DNA of 64,000 nucleotides. Source: JACRCG01 sp964524835. Lineage in GTDB: Bacteria; Desulfobacterota; Desulfuromonadia; Geobacterales; Pseudopelobacteraceae. Numbering within the stretch: position 1 is the stretch's first letter; every line of letters starts with the position of its first letter. Under the pieces are notes generated by a model, which was not told where the DNA came from, did no database searches, and saw nothing but the letters and a program-made list of their open reading frames with translations. The stretch lies in assembly GCA_964524835.1 (NCBI GenBank), contig CAZGEG010000017.1:40633-104632 (forward strand). Direction: 5' to 3'. Below, one piece after another: positions 34,553 through 44,016 of this stretch. The translations under genes were made by a program, and so were the position numbers.

Positions 34553-35347
34553 TTATTCGATCCTGTCCGGAGCTTTACGCCCCCCTATCCAGTCTGCGAT
34601 AACCTGGACGACCTTCTCCTCCACACCGAAGAAGCCATGGGCGCTCAGATTGTCGCAGGGAGCCGACCGGGGGTACGCACCGCCATTGACCTCGGTGAAA
34701 TCCACCATGGTGGTGGCGCTCAGGTTGGCCAGTGTTATCCTGGCTTCTTCAAACGAACTGACCCGGCAGGCATCGTTGCGATGATGCACCATCAGAACCG
34801 GAAGCCGCAACTGTCCCAGCGGCAGCCAGCGCAGGAAGTTGTCGTATTCCAGCGTCGACGTCAAGATGATTCCTTTAATCTGGCCGTCTGTGAGGCGCGT
34901 GCCGAGGGAGGCTACCGACAGGGTCCCCCTGCTGTTGCCGATCAGGAATATACGCTCATACCCCAGCTGTCCAAGGTAACTCGCCAGGCAAGCTATGTCT
35001 TCGGCATGTTCCGGGGATTCACGGAAACCGGTACTCATGCCGGTTGGATGGTCGGACGGCGGGGTGACGGTAAAAACGGCCAAGCCGCTCCGGGTAAAAT
35101 TATCGGCGCTGCGCACCAGGAAATTCCAGCCGCTGATGACTCCGCCGTCGCTTATTTTGAATGGTCCGACGCCGTTCCCCCCCGGGAAAAGTATCAACGC
35201 ATCATGCGGGCCCGCTTGTTCCGGCGTCATGACAAGGACATCCATCGTAATGCCCGGGCGGGTCGGAATGGTGCGGACCTCAGTGAGGGCGAATGAAGAG
35301 GTTGTCAGGGTCAGCAGCAGAACAGTTATGCGGAGCACAAGCATCAT
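34553..35347 (-). CDS. secreted alpha/beta hydrolase
   Basis: A 264-residue protein with a signal peptide (VLRITVLLLTLTTSSFA) and an alpha/beta hydrolase fold. The nucleophile elbow is LIGNSRGTLS, the acid HHRNDACRVS and the histidine SAHGFFG. No substrate is evident; dienelactone hydrolase-like or lipase-like roles are possible. Its first base overlaps the nuoF stop and it ends five bases before nuoG, so it is part of the operon. Confidence 0.75.
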   Translation of the reverse strand: MMLVLRITVLLLTLTTSSFALTEVRTIPTRPGITMDVLVMTPEQAGPHDALILFPGGNGVGPFKISDGGVISGWNFLVRSADNFTRSGLAVFTVTPPSDHPTGMSTGFRESPEHAEDIACLASYLGQLGYERIFLIGNSRGTLSVASLGTRLTDGQIKGIILTSTLEYDNFLRWLPLGQLRLPVLMVHHRNDACRVSSFEEARITLANLSATTMVDFTEVNGGAYPRSAPCDNLSAHGFFGVEEKVVQVIADWIGGRKAPDRIE

Positions 35348-36624
35348 CAGCAGGAGAGTGCTCCTTTGAAAGGGCAGCGCCCTGACGAGATATGTTCCAT
35401 CAGCTCATCCTCGAAATGGGTCAGAAGGCCGTCCACCGGCCCCATGGCGCCCGGAGCCAGCGCGCAGAACGCGTAGTTCAGCAACTGGACATGCTCCCGG
35501 AGGATGGCGATGTCGCGCGCCTCACCCCGTCCCGACTCGATCCGCTCCAGCGTGTGCCGCACGAAGGGAAGCCCGTCGCGGCAGGGGGTACACCAGCCGC
35601 ACGATTCCCGGGCAAAAAACCGGATCAGATTGAGTGTGACCGCAACCATGCAGGTCGTGTGGTCAAAAACGACGATTCCGCCCGTGCCGAGACGTGAACC
35701 GGCCTGTGCCACCGGGTCGAAATCCATCGATACGCCCCGATGGGCGTCGGTAAAGTACGGCGTGGAGGCCCCCCCCGGGATGCAGGCCTTGAACCTGCTG
35801 CCGGGGCGCATTCCGCCGCAGGGGCCGTCGATGATTTCCCCGAGGGTAATGCCGAGCGGCAGCTCGAAACAGTCGGTGTTGGCAACATGTCCGCTGATGC
35901 AGAACAGCTTGGTGCCGGCAGCTTCGGGAGTGGCCGCTGTGCTTTTCCACCAGAGCGCACCACCGGATATTATTGCAGGGATGTTGGCCAGGGTTTCCAC
36001 ATTGTTGGCGACGGTCGGCTGCCCCCATAGCCCCTTAACCGCCGGAAATGGCGGTTTGGCTCGCGGATTGGCGCGTACTCCCTCCAGCGCGTTGATCAGG
36101 GCGGTTTCCTCGCCGCAGATATATCTCCCTGCCGACTGATGGACATCGATCTCCAGGCTGAAGCCGCTCCCCAGAATGTCAGTGCCCAGAAAACCGGAGC
36201 GTTCGGCAGCTGCAATCGAGATGCGGAGGTTTTCAGCCGCCCGTTCATAGCCGTAGCGCACGAAAATGAAGGCATGTTGTACTCCAAGAGCGTAACAGGC
36301 CAGGATCATTCCTTCCACCAGCAGGTGCGGGTTCCGCTCCAGCAGTACGCGATCCTTATAGGTTCCCGGCTCCATTTCATCGCTGTTGCAGATCAGGTAG
36401 CGCGGACCCGGCAGGTTGCGCGGCACGAACGACCATTTCTTTCCGGTCGGAAAGCCGGCTCCGCCACGACCCCTCAGGCCGGAATCGATAACGCTCTGCT
36501 GTACTTCGGCAGGCGTCATCTCTCCGAGCGCTTTCGCAAGCGCCCCGAAACCGCCGTATGAGCGGTATTCGTCAAAGGAGAGGCACTGTCCGGGACGGGT
36601 ATGTTTGAGCAGGATCTGTTCCAT
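35347..36624 (-). CDS. nuoF: NuoF-like NADH-binding flavoprotein
   Basis: A 425-residue protein with the NADH/FMN site GRGGAGFPTGKKW, NSDEMEPGTYKDR, the family's RYICGEETALINALEG, and the N3-type [4Fe-4S] ligands CGWCTPC plus a later Cys (YAFCALAPG). It would take electrons from NADH and pass them to NuoE and NuoG. Related proteins include HoxF, the formate dehydrogenase beta subunit and NfnB-type subunits, so the partner need not be complex I. Confidence 0.92.
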   Translation of the reverse strand: MEQILLKHTRPGQCLSFDEYRSYGGFGALAKALGEMTPAEVQQSVIDSGLRGRGGAGFPTGKKWSFVPRNLPGPRYLICNSDEMEPGTYKDRVLLERNPHLLVEGMILACYALGVQHAFIFVRYGYERAAENLRISIAAAERSGFLGTDILGSGFSLEIDVHQSAGRYICGEETALINALEGVRANPRAKPPFPAVKGLWGQPTVANNVETLANIPAIISGGALWWKSTAATPEAAGTKLFCISGHVANTDCFELPLGITLGEIIDGPCGGMRPGSRFKACIPGGASTPYFTDAHRGVSMDFDPVAQAGSRLGTGGIVVFDHTTCMVAVTLNLIRFFARESCGWCTPCRDGLPFVRHTLERIESGRGEARDIAILREHVQLLNYAFCALAPGAMGPVDGLLTHFEDELMEHISSGRCPFKGALSC

Positions 36625-36676
36625 GAATTGCGGCCGCCGGGGAGAGAAGGCCTATGAGTCTCCCCGGCGAATCTGG

Positions 36677-36976
36677 CTATTTTTTGAAGGTTTTTATGAT
36701 GTAATCGGAGACCAGCTTGGCGTCAGCATCGGAAATAGCCTTGGCATCGAAAGCGGTCATGCCGCCGCCCCCCTTGCGAATCTTTTTGGTAATCATCTTG
36801 GCATCCTTGAGGCCCTTCAGGGTTTGCTTGGGGTTCATGATATTGCCCCCGTCAGGGTGGCAGGAGGCGCATTTTGCCTTAAAGATCGCTTCACCACTGT
36901 TTGCTGCTGCAAAAGCAACCGCTGACATCATGCCGATGCTTACTGCCACCGTTGCCAAAATAATGCTTTTTTTCAT
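36677..36976 (-). CDS. small periplasmic c-type cytochrome
   Basis: A 99-residue class I monohaem cytochrome: a signal peptide (MKKSIILATVAVSIGMMS, cut near AFA), the haem motif CASCH and a probable Met ligand in GGGGMTAFD. ATG 36976 has GGAGAGG upstream. It lies between nuoE and nuoF, on the other side of the membrane from their products, which is unusual. It may be a carrier for a membrane-linked acceptor. Confidence 0.9.
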   Translation of the reverse strand: MKKSIILATVAVSIGMMSAVAFAAANSGEAIFKAKCASCHPDGGNIMNPKQTLKGLKDAKMITKKIRKGGGGMTAFDAKAISDADAKLVSDYIIKTFKK

Positions 36977-37057
36977 CGTCCTCTCCTTTTCAATACAGGT
37001 AGTTGTCCTCCATGAGGAGGCGTGTTGCGGCACAGCACCATACCACTCCGGAAGCAT

Positions 37058-37564
37058 TCAGACAAGTAGTGGATTTGGGGTGCGGTCGCCAGGGGAGCCG
37101 CTCCGCAACGAAGTTACGATCAGCGCGGCAATTTCCGGATTCAAGCGGCCGTACTGCGTTTCGCCGACCATCATGCAGGGGGCTTCACCGCAGTTGCCGA
37201 GACAGGAACAGGGGAGCAGGGTCACCGCGTCGTCAGCCGTGGTAGAGCCCGGCTCGATTTCCAGAAGGCGGGAGAGGGATTCCAGCAGCGTTTCGCCCCC
37301 CGATGCCCAGCAGGAAATCGAATCGCAGACATGCACAACGTGGCGCCCGACCGGCCGGCGATAGATCATTTCATAAAAAGTGGCCAGCTCTTCAACCTGC
37401 AGCTGTGTCAAGCCAAGGAGTTGTGAAGCCTCATCAAGAGCTTCATCGGACAGCCACCCGTAATGGCGCTGCAGTTCTTTCATGACATCGACCGCCGCTT
37501 CGCGATGGGTGACTGCGGCGGCAACGCGCCGTTCAAGGTTTGCTTTGAGATGTTCGGGGATCAT
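37058..37564 (-). CDS. nuoE: NuoE-like [2Fe-2S] subunit
   Basis: A 168-residue thioredoxin-like ferredoxin: helical N-terminus (ELQRHYGWLSDEALDEAS) then the [2Fe-2S] ligands CDSISC and CSCLGNCGEAPCMMV. It partners NuoF at the NADH-oxidising end. It is the first gene of the nuoE-cytochrome-nuoF-hydrolase-nuoG cluster, and its C-terminal tail (GSPGDRTPNPLLV) is not conserved in the family. Confidence 0.9.
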   Translation of the reverse strand: MIPEHLKANLERRVAAAVTHREAAVDVMKELQRHYGWLSDEALDEASQLLGLTQLQVEELATFYEMIYRRPVGRHVVHVCDSISCWASGGETLLESLSRLLEIEPGSTTADDAVTLLPCSCLGNCGEAPCMMVGETQYGRLNPEIAALIVTSLRSGSPGDRTPNPLLV

Positions 37565-37643
37565 GGGGTGGTATTATAAATGCTTTGGCGCGTGTGGCAA
37601 GGGGAAAGAAGGGCGCGGCAATCAATGCGGGTGCACCGCGTTT

Positions 37644-39566
37644 TCAATAGTAATAATTCCAGCGCAAAGCGGCTTCAGAAACCGGATGGCGGTTCATGTA
37701 TTCGTGTGAAGCCTCCAGGGAAAGACTGTTGTTCTGCGTCAAGCGCCGGTTCATTCCTGCGGAAGCCTTTACTGACGTACGGCCGTCGCCAAGTCCATAC
37801 CAATAGCCGGACACGTTCAGCAGGATTTTTGTGCCGGCTGAAAGCTGTTCTGCAATACCCAGGCTGAGTCCGGGCGCTGCTGCGACGAAGGAACGGAATT
37901 CGGGCCCGGCATTGATGTCCAGCTCTCCCAGCAGGTACCAGATACCGCCGAAGGGGGAGGCGAAAGAAAAACCGCCGCCGGTGTTCAAGCGATAGATGAG
38001 ATGTTCCCGGCGGTCTCGCAGGGTCTCCCGATCGAAACCGGTATTGACTTTCCATGAAAACGGCTTGAAAAAGGTGTCACGCGGAGAGATTGACATGATG
38101 TCAAGGACGTGCAGCGACTGGAGATAAAAATGATCCGGACCGCCGCCATAGCGCACGGACGTATCGAGGAACTTTATCTGCGCTCCCGGCAGGTATCCGC
38201 CGTCGGGATCGAGGAGTGCATGAAATTCGGGCCGGACATTCAGCTCTCCGAACAGCTTGCCGCTGTGTACTCCTGCCGCCGCAGAGATTTTTGTGGTTCC
38301 ATGACCCTTGTCCGGTCTTGCAGGTTCCTCGATCCGGTACAGCTCTTCAGGGGCAGCCCCCAGAGCACTCCGTTCGCTCAGTATTTTCAGATACAGGCGG
38401 GAATAGGCAGCCTTATCCAGTTCTTTGCGGCTGAATCTGAATTGAACGAATCCGGATGCCAGATCGAGGATTTTAATTTTCTCGATGTTTGTCACGGGAA
38501 GTTCTTTCACCCGTGCCGGTTCATCCCTCTGGAATGAAATGTCAAGGGCAACTTTCTGCCCGGCAGGATCAAGGAGCGAAACAATCTTCCTGATTCTGGT
38601 CCCTTGTGAACTCCGGTATGTAACTTCCTCAATGATGCCGTTATCCATGGCTATCCGGATCGTATCAGTTGGAAGTACGAAGAAGCCGGTTCTGTCGGTC
38701 AGATGTAATTCCGGCCTCGACACTTCTATGAGAAACATCAGGTTGTAGGAGCAGTTCTCGTCCAGAAAATAGTATGAAGACTCAATGTTCTGGAGCTCCC
38801 AGATGTGGTCAAGCATTCGCTTTACTTCCGGTGCCGTAAGGTTCAGCCGGTATTCCCACATGTCGCGGTGCTCAAGATCGTTATATTCCCGCACCTTTTC
38901 ATAGTACGGCATGAGGGAATAATATCCCTTGTACATTCCCGTAAGCCCTTTCCATGCATATGCGATCCCGTTTGAATCCGTGTTTGCGGCGGAATAGTTG
39001 ACGGCGTACGAGATAAGACTGCTTTTGCTGCTGCCGTCGATACGAATGAGGGTGTGACCGAACATGGAGGCCGGACTGTTGATGTGTCCCACGGGAAAAA
39101 CGAGCACTGCGGATTGTGCGCCGACAGCTCCAAGTGATTTATCCCGTTCAGAACAGGAATATGCGGGAAGTTGGTCTTGATCGATATGCAGTCGCTCGGA
39201 AAGCCAGGCATAACGGGCCGGAAACCGGCAGATGCTGTTCTGGCCGTCTGTGGTGCCGGTCTGGAAAAAACTCCGCAGCGAAGATTGAAGTTCTGCTTCG
39301 GGGTTGTTTCGTCCGTCCGGTGACGTAAAGAACTTCGTGTCATCGATCTTGCTCTTATATCCACCGGTGTAGGTTTTCCCGTAATGGAGCAGGGCAATCC
39401 AGCCGCGCTCCTCGTGAAGCTTGAGGCGGCGTGATTCACTGATCAGATTTTCAATATATCCCGGTTCTTGGCCAAAGACGGAAACCGGCGCTAGCATAAG
39501 GGCAAGGATAGCCGACATACAGCGAAGCCGGCTGCAAAACAAGATTGTTTTCAGAAGATTAAACAT
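37644..39566 (-). CDS. DUF4105-type envelope protein with C-terminal barrel
   Basis: A 640-residue exported protein. After a signal region (LALMLAPVSVFG) comes an alpha/beta domain matching DUF4105 (PASMFGHTLIRID, YFLDENCSYNLMFL), followed by a beta-strand-rich C-terminal half ending in a Tyr-terminated strand (ALRWNYYY), typical of outer-membrane barrels. ATG 39566 is chosen, because an earlier start at 39608 lies inside the terminator of the upstream gene. Function unknown. Confidence 0.75.
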   Translation of the reverse strand: MFNLLKTILFCSRLRCMSAILALMLAPVSVFGQEPGYIENLISESRRLKLHEERGWIALLHYGKTYTGGYKSKIDDTKFFTSPDGRNNPEAELQSSLRSFFQTGTTDGQNSICRFPARYAWLSERLHIDQDQLPAYSCSERDKSLGAVGAQSAVLVFPVGHINSPASMFGHTLIRIDGSSKSSLISYAVNYSAANTDSNGIAYAWKGLTGMYKGYYSLMPYYEKVREYNDLEHRDMWEYRLNLTAPEVKRMLDHIWELQNIESSYYFLDENCSYNLMFLIEVSRPELHLTDRTGFFVLPTDTIRIAMDNGIIEEVTYRSSQGTRIRKIVSLLDPAGQKVALDISFQRDEPARVKELPVTNIEKIKILDLASGFVQFRFSRKELDKAAYSRLYLKILSERSALGAAPEELYRIEEPARPDKGHGTTKISAAAGVHSGKLFGELNVRPEFHALLDPDGGYLPGAQIKFLDTSVRYGGGPDHFYLQSLHVLDIMSISPRDTFFKPFSWKVNTGFDRETLRDRREHLIYRLNTGGGFSFASPFGGIWYLLGELDINAGPEFRSFVAAAPGLSLGIAEQLSAGTKILLNVSGYWYGLGDGRTSVKASAGMNRRLTQNNSLSLEASHEYMNRHPVSEAALRWNYYY

Positions 39567-39597
39567 GGCGGCGCACAAATTCCCGGAGGTAAGACGT

Positions 39598-39631
39598 AAA
39601 ACAGGCACACAAAAAACTGTGTGCCTGTTTT
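39598..39631 (-). terminator. intrinsic terminator after the DUF3015 gene
   Basis: Arms AAAACAGGCACACA (39598-39611) and TGTGTGCCTGTTTT (39618-39631) form a 14-bp stem with a 6-base loop. It separates the DUF3015 gene from the DUF4105 gene, both read leftwards. Confidence 0.8.
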
Positions 39632-39649
39632 ACTGTTTGACAAAGAGAA

Positions 39650-40117
39650 TCAGTTGCTGGCAACAGTTACGGCATTGTCGATCACTTCAGCAAGCACGAC
39701 ATTTTCAGAGGTGAATATCTTGCCGAAATTAGCCTGAAGCTTTGCATTGAATGCTGCATTCTGGCCGGGGGCAACTCCCAGCATCTCGGCAAACGTATCG
39801 AGACTCTCTCCCTTGCCCATGGCGATGTCTTGCGCCAGATTGTCCATGTTGGCCTGAACAAAGTTGATCAGCTTCTCATTCTGGACAAACTGTGACGGCT
39901 TCTGACAGTTGGATGTTCCCGAAGTGACGCCGAATGTCTGGTTGCCGGAAGTGCCGTTTGTCGTGGCCTGAAACACCTGAAACAGAACCGAATTATCGGC
40001 CTTGTTTTCCCACAACATTGTTCCCAGACCGCATCCGACGTTGTTCTGCGCTGTTCCGGCAAATGCCGAACCGGTGACAACTACGCTCAACGCCAATCCC
40101 AAAAGAACTTTTTTCAT
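39650..40117 (-). CDS. DUF3015 secreted protein
   Basis: A 155-residue periplasmic protein with a signal peptide (LLGLALSVVVTGSAFAG) and the DUF3015 signature: NNVGCGLGTMLWEN, FQATTNGTSGNQTFG and VTSGTSNCQKP. Two cysteines could form a disulfide. Role unknown; it stands next to a DUF4105 gene, a pairing that suggests an envelope role. ATG 40117 is the start of the signal peptide. Confidence 0.85.
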   Translation of the reverse strand: MKKVLLGLALSVVVTGSAFAGTAQNNVGCGLGTMLWENKADNSVLFQVFQATTNGTSGNQTFGVTSGTSNCQKPSQFVQNEKLINFVQANMDNLAQDIAMGKGESLDTFAEMLGVAPGQNAAFNAKLQANFGKIFTSENVVLAEVIDNAVTVASN

Positions 40118-40313
40118 ACGCGCCTCCCATGGAGTGAATTCCCCTGTCAAATAATGGCGGGGGTATGGTGAAACTATCAGCAGCCGCCGGTGCCGGCAAT
40201 AAACACCGTTATAAGAGCAGATGAGTTGCGCCCTGTTTATAAGAACTGCCTTATGTTTGACAATATGCCAACCCCTTCATGCTTGTCAAGAGATCAAAAC
40301 CGGCTCCCGATAG

Positions 40314-41450
40314 TTATGGCAAAAATCTTGCGAAAACCTGGTTTGAGAGCAGCATCCCCCGCCGCGTCAGGGAAAGTGTGTCATCTTTTTGAATGAGAAG
40401 CCCTAAACGTGCAAGATCGGCCGTAACAGTGCCGTAGACTGATTCGAGTGACCGGCCGAATTCCTGATTAAATGCACTCCTGCTTACCCCATCCGACAGG
40501 CGCAACCCAAGAAACATGTGTTCCGCCATGGCATCCGCCTCGGACAGAATGTGTTCGTCGAACCGGCGAAGCTGGCCGGACGTGACCTCCCGGCGATATT
40601 CATCCAGGGTGCCGGGATTGCTGAACCGCACCCCATACCCATCCCGCAGGAATGAATGGGCCGCGACGCCCAGGCCCAGGTAGCCGTCACGGCGCCAGTA
40701 GCCGCTGTTATGGTCCGATCGGCATCCGGGTCGGGCATAATTGGCAATTTCGTAATGTTCAAAGCCTGATGCCGACAGCAATTCGTCAGCCAGTTCGAAC
40801 ATGTCTGCCGAAAGGTCGTCATCCGCCAATTCCGGGCTGCCGGAAGGATAGATGCGCTCAAATGGGGTGCCCTCCTCCACCGTCAGGCCGTAAATGGAAA
40901 TGTGCTCCGGACGGAGGTCAATTGCTTGCTGCAGTTCAGATTCCCATTGCTGAAGACTCTGGCCGGGAAGAGAGTGGATCAGATCGATACTGATGTTTTT
41001 GAAACCGGATTCGCGTGCGTCCCGAAAAGCCAGACGGGACTGTTCAGCCGTATGAATACGTCCCAGAACCTTCAGTAAATGGTCATCAAACGACTGAATT
41101 CCCAGAGAAATCCGGTTAATGCCGGCGTGGCGGAAAGCCGTCAGGGAGGCAGCGTCGATGGTGCCCGGGTTTGCTTCCAGGGTTATCTCGGCATCCGCAC
41201 TGATCCCGGTCTGTACGGCAATCTCCGCAACCAGTCCGGCCACCTGCAGCGGCTGCAGCAGCGAAGGGGTACCGCCGCCGAAATAGATCGAAGCTACCGC
41301 CTCCCTACAGGACGGATGGAGCTGCAATTCACGCATGAGAAGCGAAGGATACTCTGCAAGCTCGTTTTTCCGGGAGATGCCGGAAACAAAAGCACAGTAA
41401 AGGCATTTTCCCACGCAGAACGGCACGTGAACATAGAGTCGATTGAACAT
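40314..41450 (-). CDS. hemW: radical SAM haem chaperone HemW
   Basis: A 378-residue radical SAM protein, once called oxygen-independent coproporphyrinogen oxidase-like. The cluster-binding motif is CVGKCLYCAF, followed by FGGGTPSLL, the SAM-binding NPGTID region and the HemW C-terminal domain. It lacks the extended N-terminal region of true HemN. It hands haem to respiratory enzymes. ATG 41450 follows AGGGGC; the open frame upstream runs far but is not family-like. Confidence 0.9.
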   Translation of the reverse strand: MFNRLYVHVPFCVGKCLYCAFVSGISRKNELAEYPSLLMRELQLHPSCREAVASIYFGGGTPSLLQPLQVAGLVAEIAVQTGISADAEITLEANPGTIDAASLTAFRHAGINRISLGIQSFDDHLLKVLGRIHTAEQSRLAFRDARESGFKNISIDLIHSLPGQSLQQWESELQQAIDLRPEHISIYGLTVEEGTPFERIYPSGSPELADDDLSADMFELADELLSASGFEHYEIANYARPGCRSDHNSGYWRRDGYLGLGVAAHSFLRDGYGVRFSNPGTLDEYRREVTSGQLRRFDEHILSEADAMAEHMFLGLRLSDGVSRSAFNQEFGRSLESVYGTVTADLARLGLLIQKDDTLSLTRRGMLLSNQVFARFLP

Positions 41451-41537
41451 GTCTGCCCCTGTATTTTTTGAGTGCCGAGAGCACTGGAATATGATAGTAT
41501 CACGAGTAATGTTGGTAAATGCAAAAAAGGGGAATTC

Positions 41538-42308
41538 ATGAAAAAGAACCTTATTCTGTCGCTTTCCTGTGTAATTGCACTCTCTTCCTTTACGGCTGCG
41601 TTGGCCATGCCTGATAAAGCGGCGGCGCCTGCTGCCAAAAGCGCTGCTCAACCCGAGGCCGAAACGCTTTCCGGCAAAGTCCTTCAGACTATGGATAGCG
41701 GCGGGTATACCTACGTGTATATCCAGAAGAAAAACGGCGAAAAGGTCTGGGTGGCTTCCGTGGCGACTCCTGTCACAGTCGGGTCCGAGATGGGCTTCAA
41801 GGGCGGCATGGAGATGCGCGACTTTGAGAGCAAGAGTCTGAAGCGTAAATTTGACAAAATTATTTTTGCCGACGCTGCCCTGTCCGATGCCCCCGCAAAG
41901 AACGCAGCAACGCCTTCGTCAAAAGGTAAGGATATAACTGCAACCGGTGGCAGCAAGGCGGCAGCTTCGGTCAAGGATGCGAAAATATCCGTACCAAAGG
42001 CTGCCGGGGCAAATGGTTATACTGTACAGGAAATATTTGCCAACAGCGCAAAGCTGAACAAGAAGAAAGTCGTCGTCAGAGGCAAGGTTGTCAAGGTGTC
42101 AACCGGAATTATGGGAAAAAACTGGATTCATATTCAGGATGGAACCGGTGCCCAGGCCAAAAAGACACATAACCTCGTCTGTACCTCAAAAGAAACCGCC
42201 GATGTGGATGACGTCGTGACGGTCAGCGGCATACTCGCCAAAGACAAGGACTTCGGTGGCGGTTACAAGTACACCGCGATCATAGAGGACGCCTCGTTTA
42301 AAAAATAG
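41538..42308 (+). CDS. secreted protein with two NrfJ/OB-like domains
   Basis: A 256-residue exported protein. Signal peptide (IALSSFTAALA), then an OB-fold-like domain with GKVLQTMDSGGYTYVYIQ and a second one with KVVVRGKVVKVSTGIMGKNW and VSGILAKDKDFG, joined by an Ala/Lys-rich linker. NrfJ-type proteins carry such domains in nitrite/sulfite reductase operons, but no such genes are near. The ligand is unknown. Confidence 0.7.
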   Translation: MKKNLILSLSCVIALSSFTAALAMPDKAAAPAAKSAAQPEAETLSGKVLQTMDSGGYTYVYIQKKNGEKVWVASVATPVTVGSEMGFKGGMEMRDFESKSLKRKFDKIIFADAALSDAPAKNAATPSSKGKDITATGGSKAAASVKDAKISVPKAAGANGYTVQEIFANSAKLNKKKVVVRGKVVKVSTGIMGKNWIHIQDGTGAQAKKTHNLVCTSKETADVDDVVTVSGILAKDKDFGGGYKYTAIIEDASFKK

Positions 42309-42329
42309 TGTCCAACTGCAGATTTTCCG

Positions 42330-42366
42330 GAGCCCTTCGATTGAAATTGAAGGGCTCTTTTCTTTT
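42330..42366 (+). terminator. intrinsic terminator
   Basis: Arms AGCCCTTC (42331-42338) and GAAGGGCT (42349-42356) with an interior loop, followed by TTTTCTTTT. It ends the OB-fold gene's transcript. Confidence 0.7.
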
Positions 42367-42407
42367 GTGGCGGTTGAAAGCCTGACGACATCCTGCTACA
42401 GTGCGGC

Positions 42408-43490
42408 ATGTCCAATCCGGTAGAAACCCATTATCAGAAGTACCCCTACCCGTACTACCCGCTGGCCGCCTCGGTACGCCGCAGCGATACCTACGCTCTC
42501 AATCTGGAAGCACTATGGGGCCGTTTTAACCGTACCCGTCCACCGACCGAAGCAAAAAGAATTCTGGTTGCCGGTTGCGGCACCTTTGCCCCGTACCCCT
42601 GGTCGGTCGCCAATCCCGACGTACCGATTACCGCACTTGACCTGTCAGAACGCAGCCTGCGGCGGGCTCGCTGGCACTGCCTCCTGCACGGGAAGCAAAA
42701 CATCACCTTTCGCTGCGGCGATCTGACGGATGCGGCTGCCGTCGATGGCACATTCGGACTGATCGATTCCTTCGGGGTTCTGCACCACCTGGAGGAGCCT
42801 CTGGCAGGTCTGATGGCTCTCGAGCGGCTTCTCGTGCCGGGAGGCATCATGCGGATCATGCTCTACAGCCGCTATGCCCGCCGCGAAGAGGAGTCCATCC
42901 GGCGCGCATTCAGGCTTCTCGGCATAGATTCAACCATCGCCGTCCGTCGTCTGCTGCGCAAGGCCCCCGCAGGGTCGCGTCTGGGGGATTACCTGGCTGT
43001 GTCAGACGAGCCTGCATCAGAATCCGGCCTTGCCGATGCCCTTCTCCATCCAAGGGTGCACACGTATCGTATCGATGAACTGCTGGAGATGATTGATCAA
43101 GCCGGTCTGGAACTTCTTCTGTTCGCCCACCCGGGCGCTCTGGAGGATCCGCTTAAAGAGATAGATCGCCTCAGAACTTTTGAGAAGGATCGTCACTCTC
43201 CCGGCAATTTCATTCTTTATCTCGGAAAGAAGGCCAAGCAGACCGTTAACAGCCAAGGCGACGGCCTGATTGTTCTTAACCCTTGCCTGGTGCCCGCAGT
43301 TAGCCGCTTTGCGCTTGGAACTTTGCGGATTCCGTCCCGTATCGGGATCCAGAATCCGGCACTTTCAGGTCGTGACAGACGCTTCCTGCGGCAGTTTGTT
43401 GTCCCCGCCCGGTGCAGTGAATTGTCGGGTGATACGGCGGAATGGGTAGCTGTTTACAAACGTCTTCTTTTTCTGGTAGAGTGCATCTGA
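42408..43490 (+). CDS. class I SAM-dependent methyltransferase
   Basis: A 360-residue protein with the class I motif I in ILVAGCGTFAPYP, acidic ITALDLSERSL, and GLIDSFGVLHHLEEP (motif with two His). The N-terminal YQKYPYPYYPL resembles methyltransferases fused to small-molecule-modifying domains. Substrate unknown; the C-terminal 90 residues have no clear family. It sits between the OB-fold gene and the pentapeptide gene. Confidence 0.75.
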   Translation: MSNPVETHYQKYPYPYYPLAASVRRSDTYALNLEALWGRFNRTRPPTEAKRILVAGCGTFAPYPWSVANPDVPITALDLSERSLRRARWHCLLHGKQNITFRCGDLTDAAAVDGTFGLIDSFGVLHHLEEPLAGLMALERLLVPGGIMRIMLYSRYARREEESIRRAFRLLGIDSTIAVRRLLRKAPAGSRLGDYLAVSDEPASESGLADALLHPRVHTYRIDELLEMIDQAGLELLLFAHPGALEDPLKEIDRLRTFEKDRHSPGNFILYLGKKAKQTVNSQGDGLIVLNPCLVPAVSRFALGTLRIPSRIGIQNPALSGRDRRFLRQFVVPARCSELSGDTAEWVAVYKRLLFLVECI

Positions 43491-43530
43491 ATTTTTTCTT
43501 ATTCTCGTCATGGCTGAAAAGGAGTCGACA

Positions 43531-43953
43531 GTGCCGAAAATTGGAGCTCGTATAAGGTCGTCTGTTATTATGGGTGCTGCAATGTGCTGTATCACCCTGT
43601 CAGCGCTGCAGGCGTTCGCGTTCGTGCCGGAGGACCTTGCCCGCCTCAAGGCGACAAAAAAATGTCCGGGGTGTGATCTGCGCGGTGCCGACCTGCGGGG
43701 TGCAAACCTGGAACAGGCTGAAATGGAGGGAGCCAATCTGATGGAGGCAAATCTGGAAGGGGCAAATCTTCAGGATGCTGTTCTGGATGACGCCAGTTTT
43801 GAACGTGCCAACCTGAAGAAGGCTGTCCTTTCCGGAGCTTCGCTTGATCATGCGTCAATTGAAGGTGCCGACTTCAGCGTCGCCAATCTGGATGATGCAA
43901 CCTGGATTGACAACAGGGTTTGTAAAAGAGGGTCAATCGGAGTCTGTAAATAG
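43531..43953 (+). CDS. secreted pentapeptide-repeat protein
   Basis: A 140-residue protein with a signal peptide (VIMGAAMCCITLSALQAFA) and a right-handed beta-helix of pentapeptide repeats (A(D/N)LxG pattern: CDLRGADLRGANLEQAEME, ANLMEANLEGANLQDAVL). A GTG at 43531 with AAGGAG six bases upstream is preferred over ATG 43510, which lacks a ribosome site. Some such proteins bind DNA gyrase or act as scaffolds; here it is exported, so that role is unlikely. Confidence 0.75.
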   Translation: MPKIGARIRSSVIMGAAMCCITLSALQAFAFVPEDLARLKATKKCPGCDLRGADLRGANLEQAEMEGANLMEANLEGANLQDAVLDDASFERANLKKAVLSGASLDHASIEGADFSVANLDDATWIDNRVCKRGSIGVCK

Positions 43954-43993
43954 GCGAGCATGGATTATATGCGGGAATTTAATCGGGGCACTC

Positions 43994-44016
43994 AAACGGG
44001 GCGCCCCGTTTTTATT
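43994..44016. terminator. bidirectional terminator
   Basis: The self-complementary AAACGGGGCGCCCCGTTT (43994-44011) followed by TTTATTT forms a GC-rich hairpin at the meeting point of the pentapeptide gene and lptD, which run towards each other. Confidence 0.65.
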
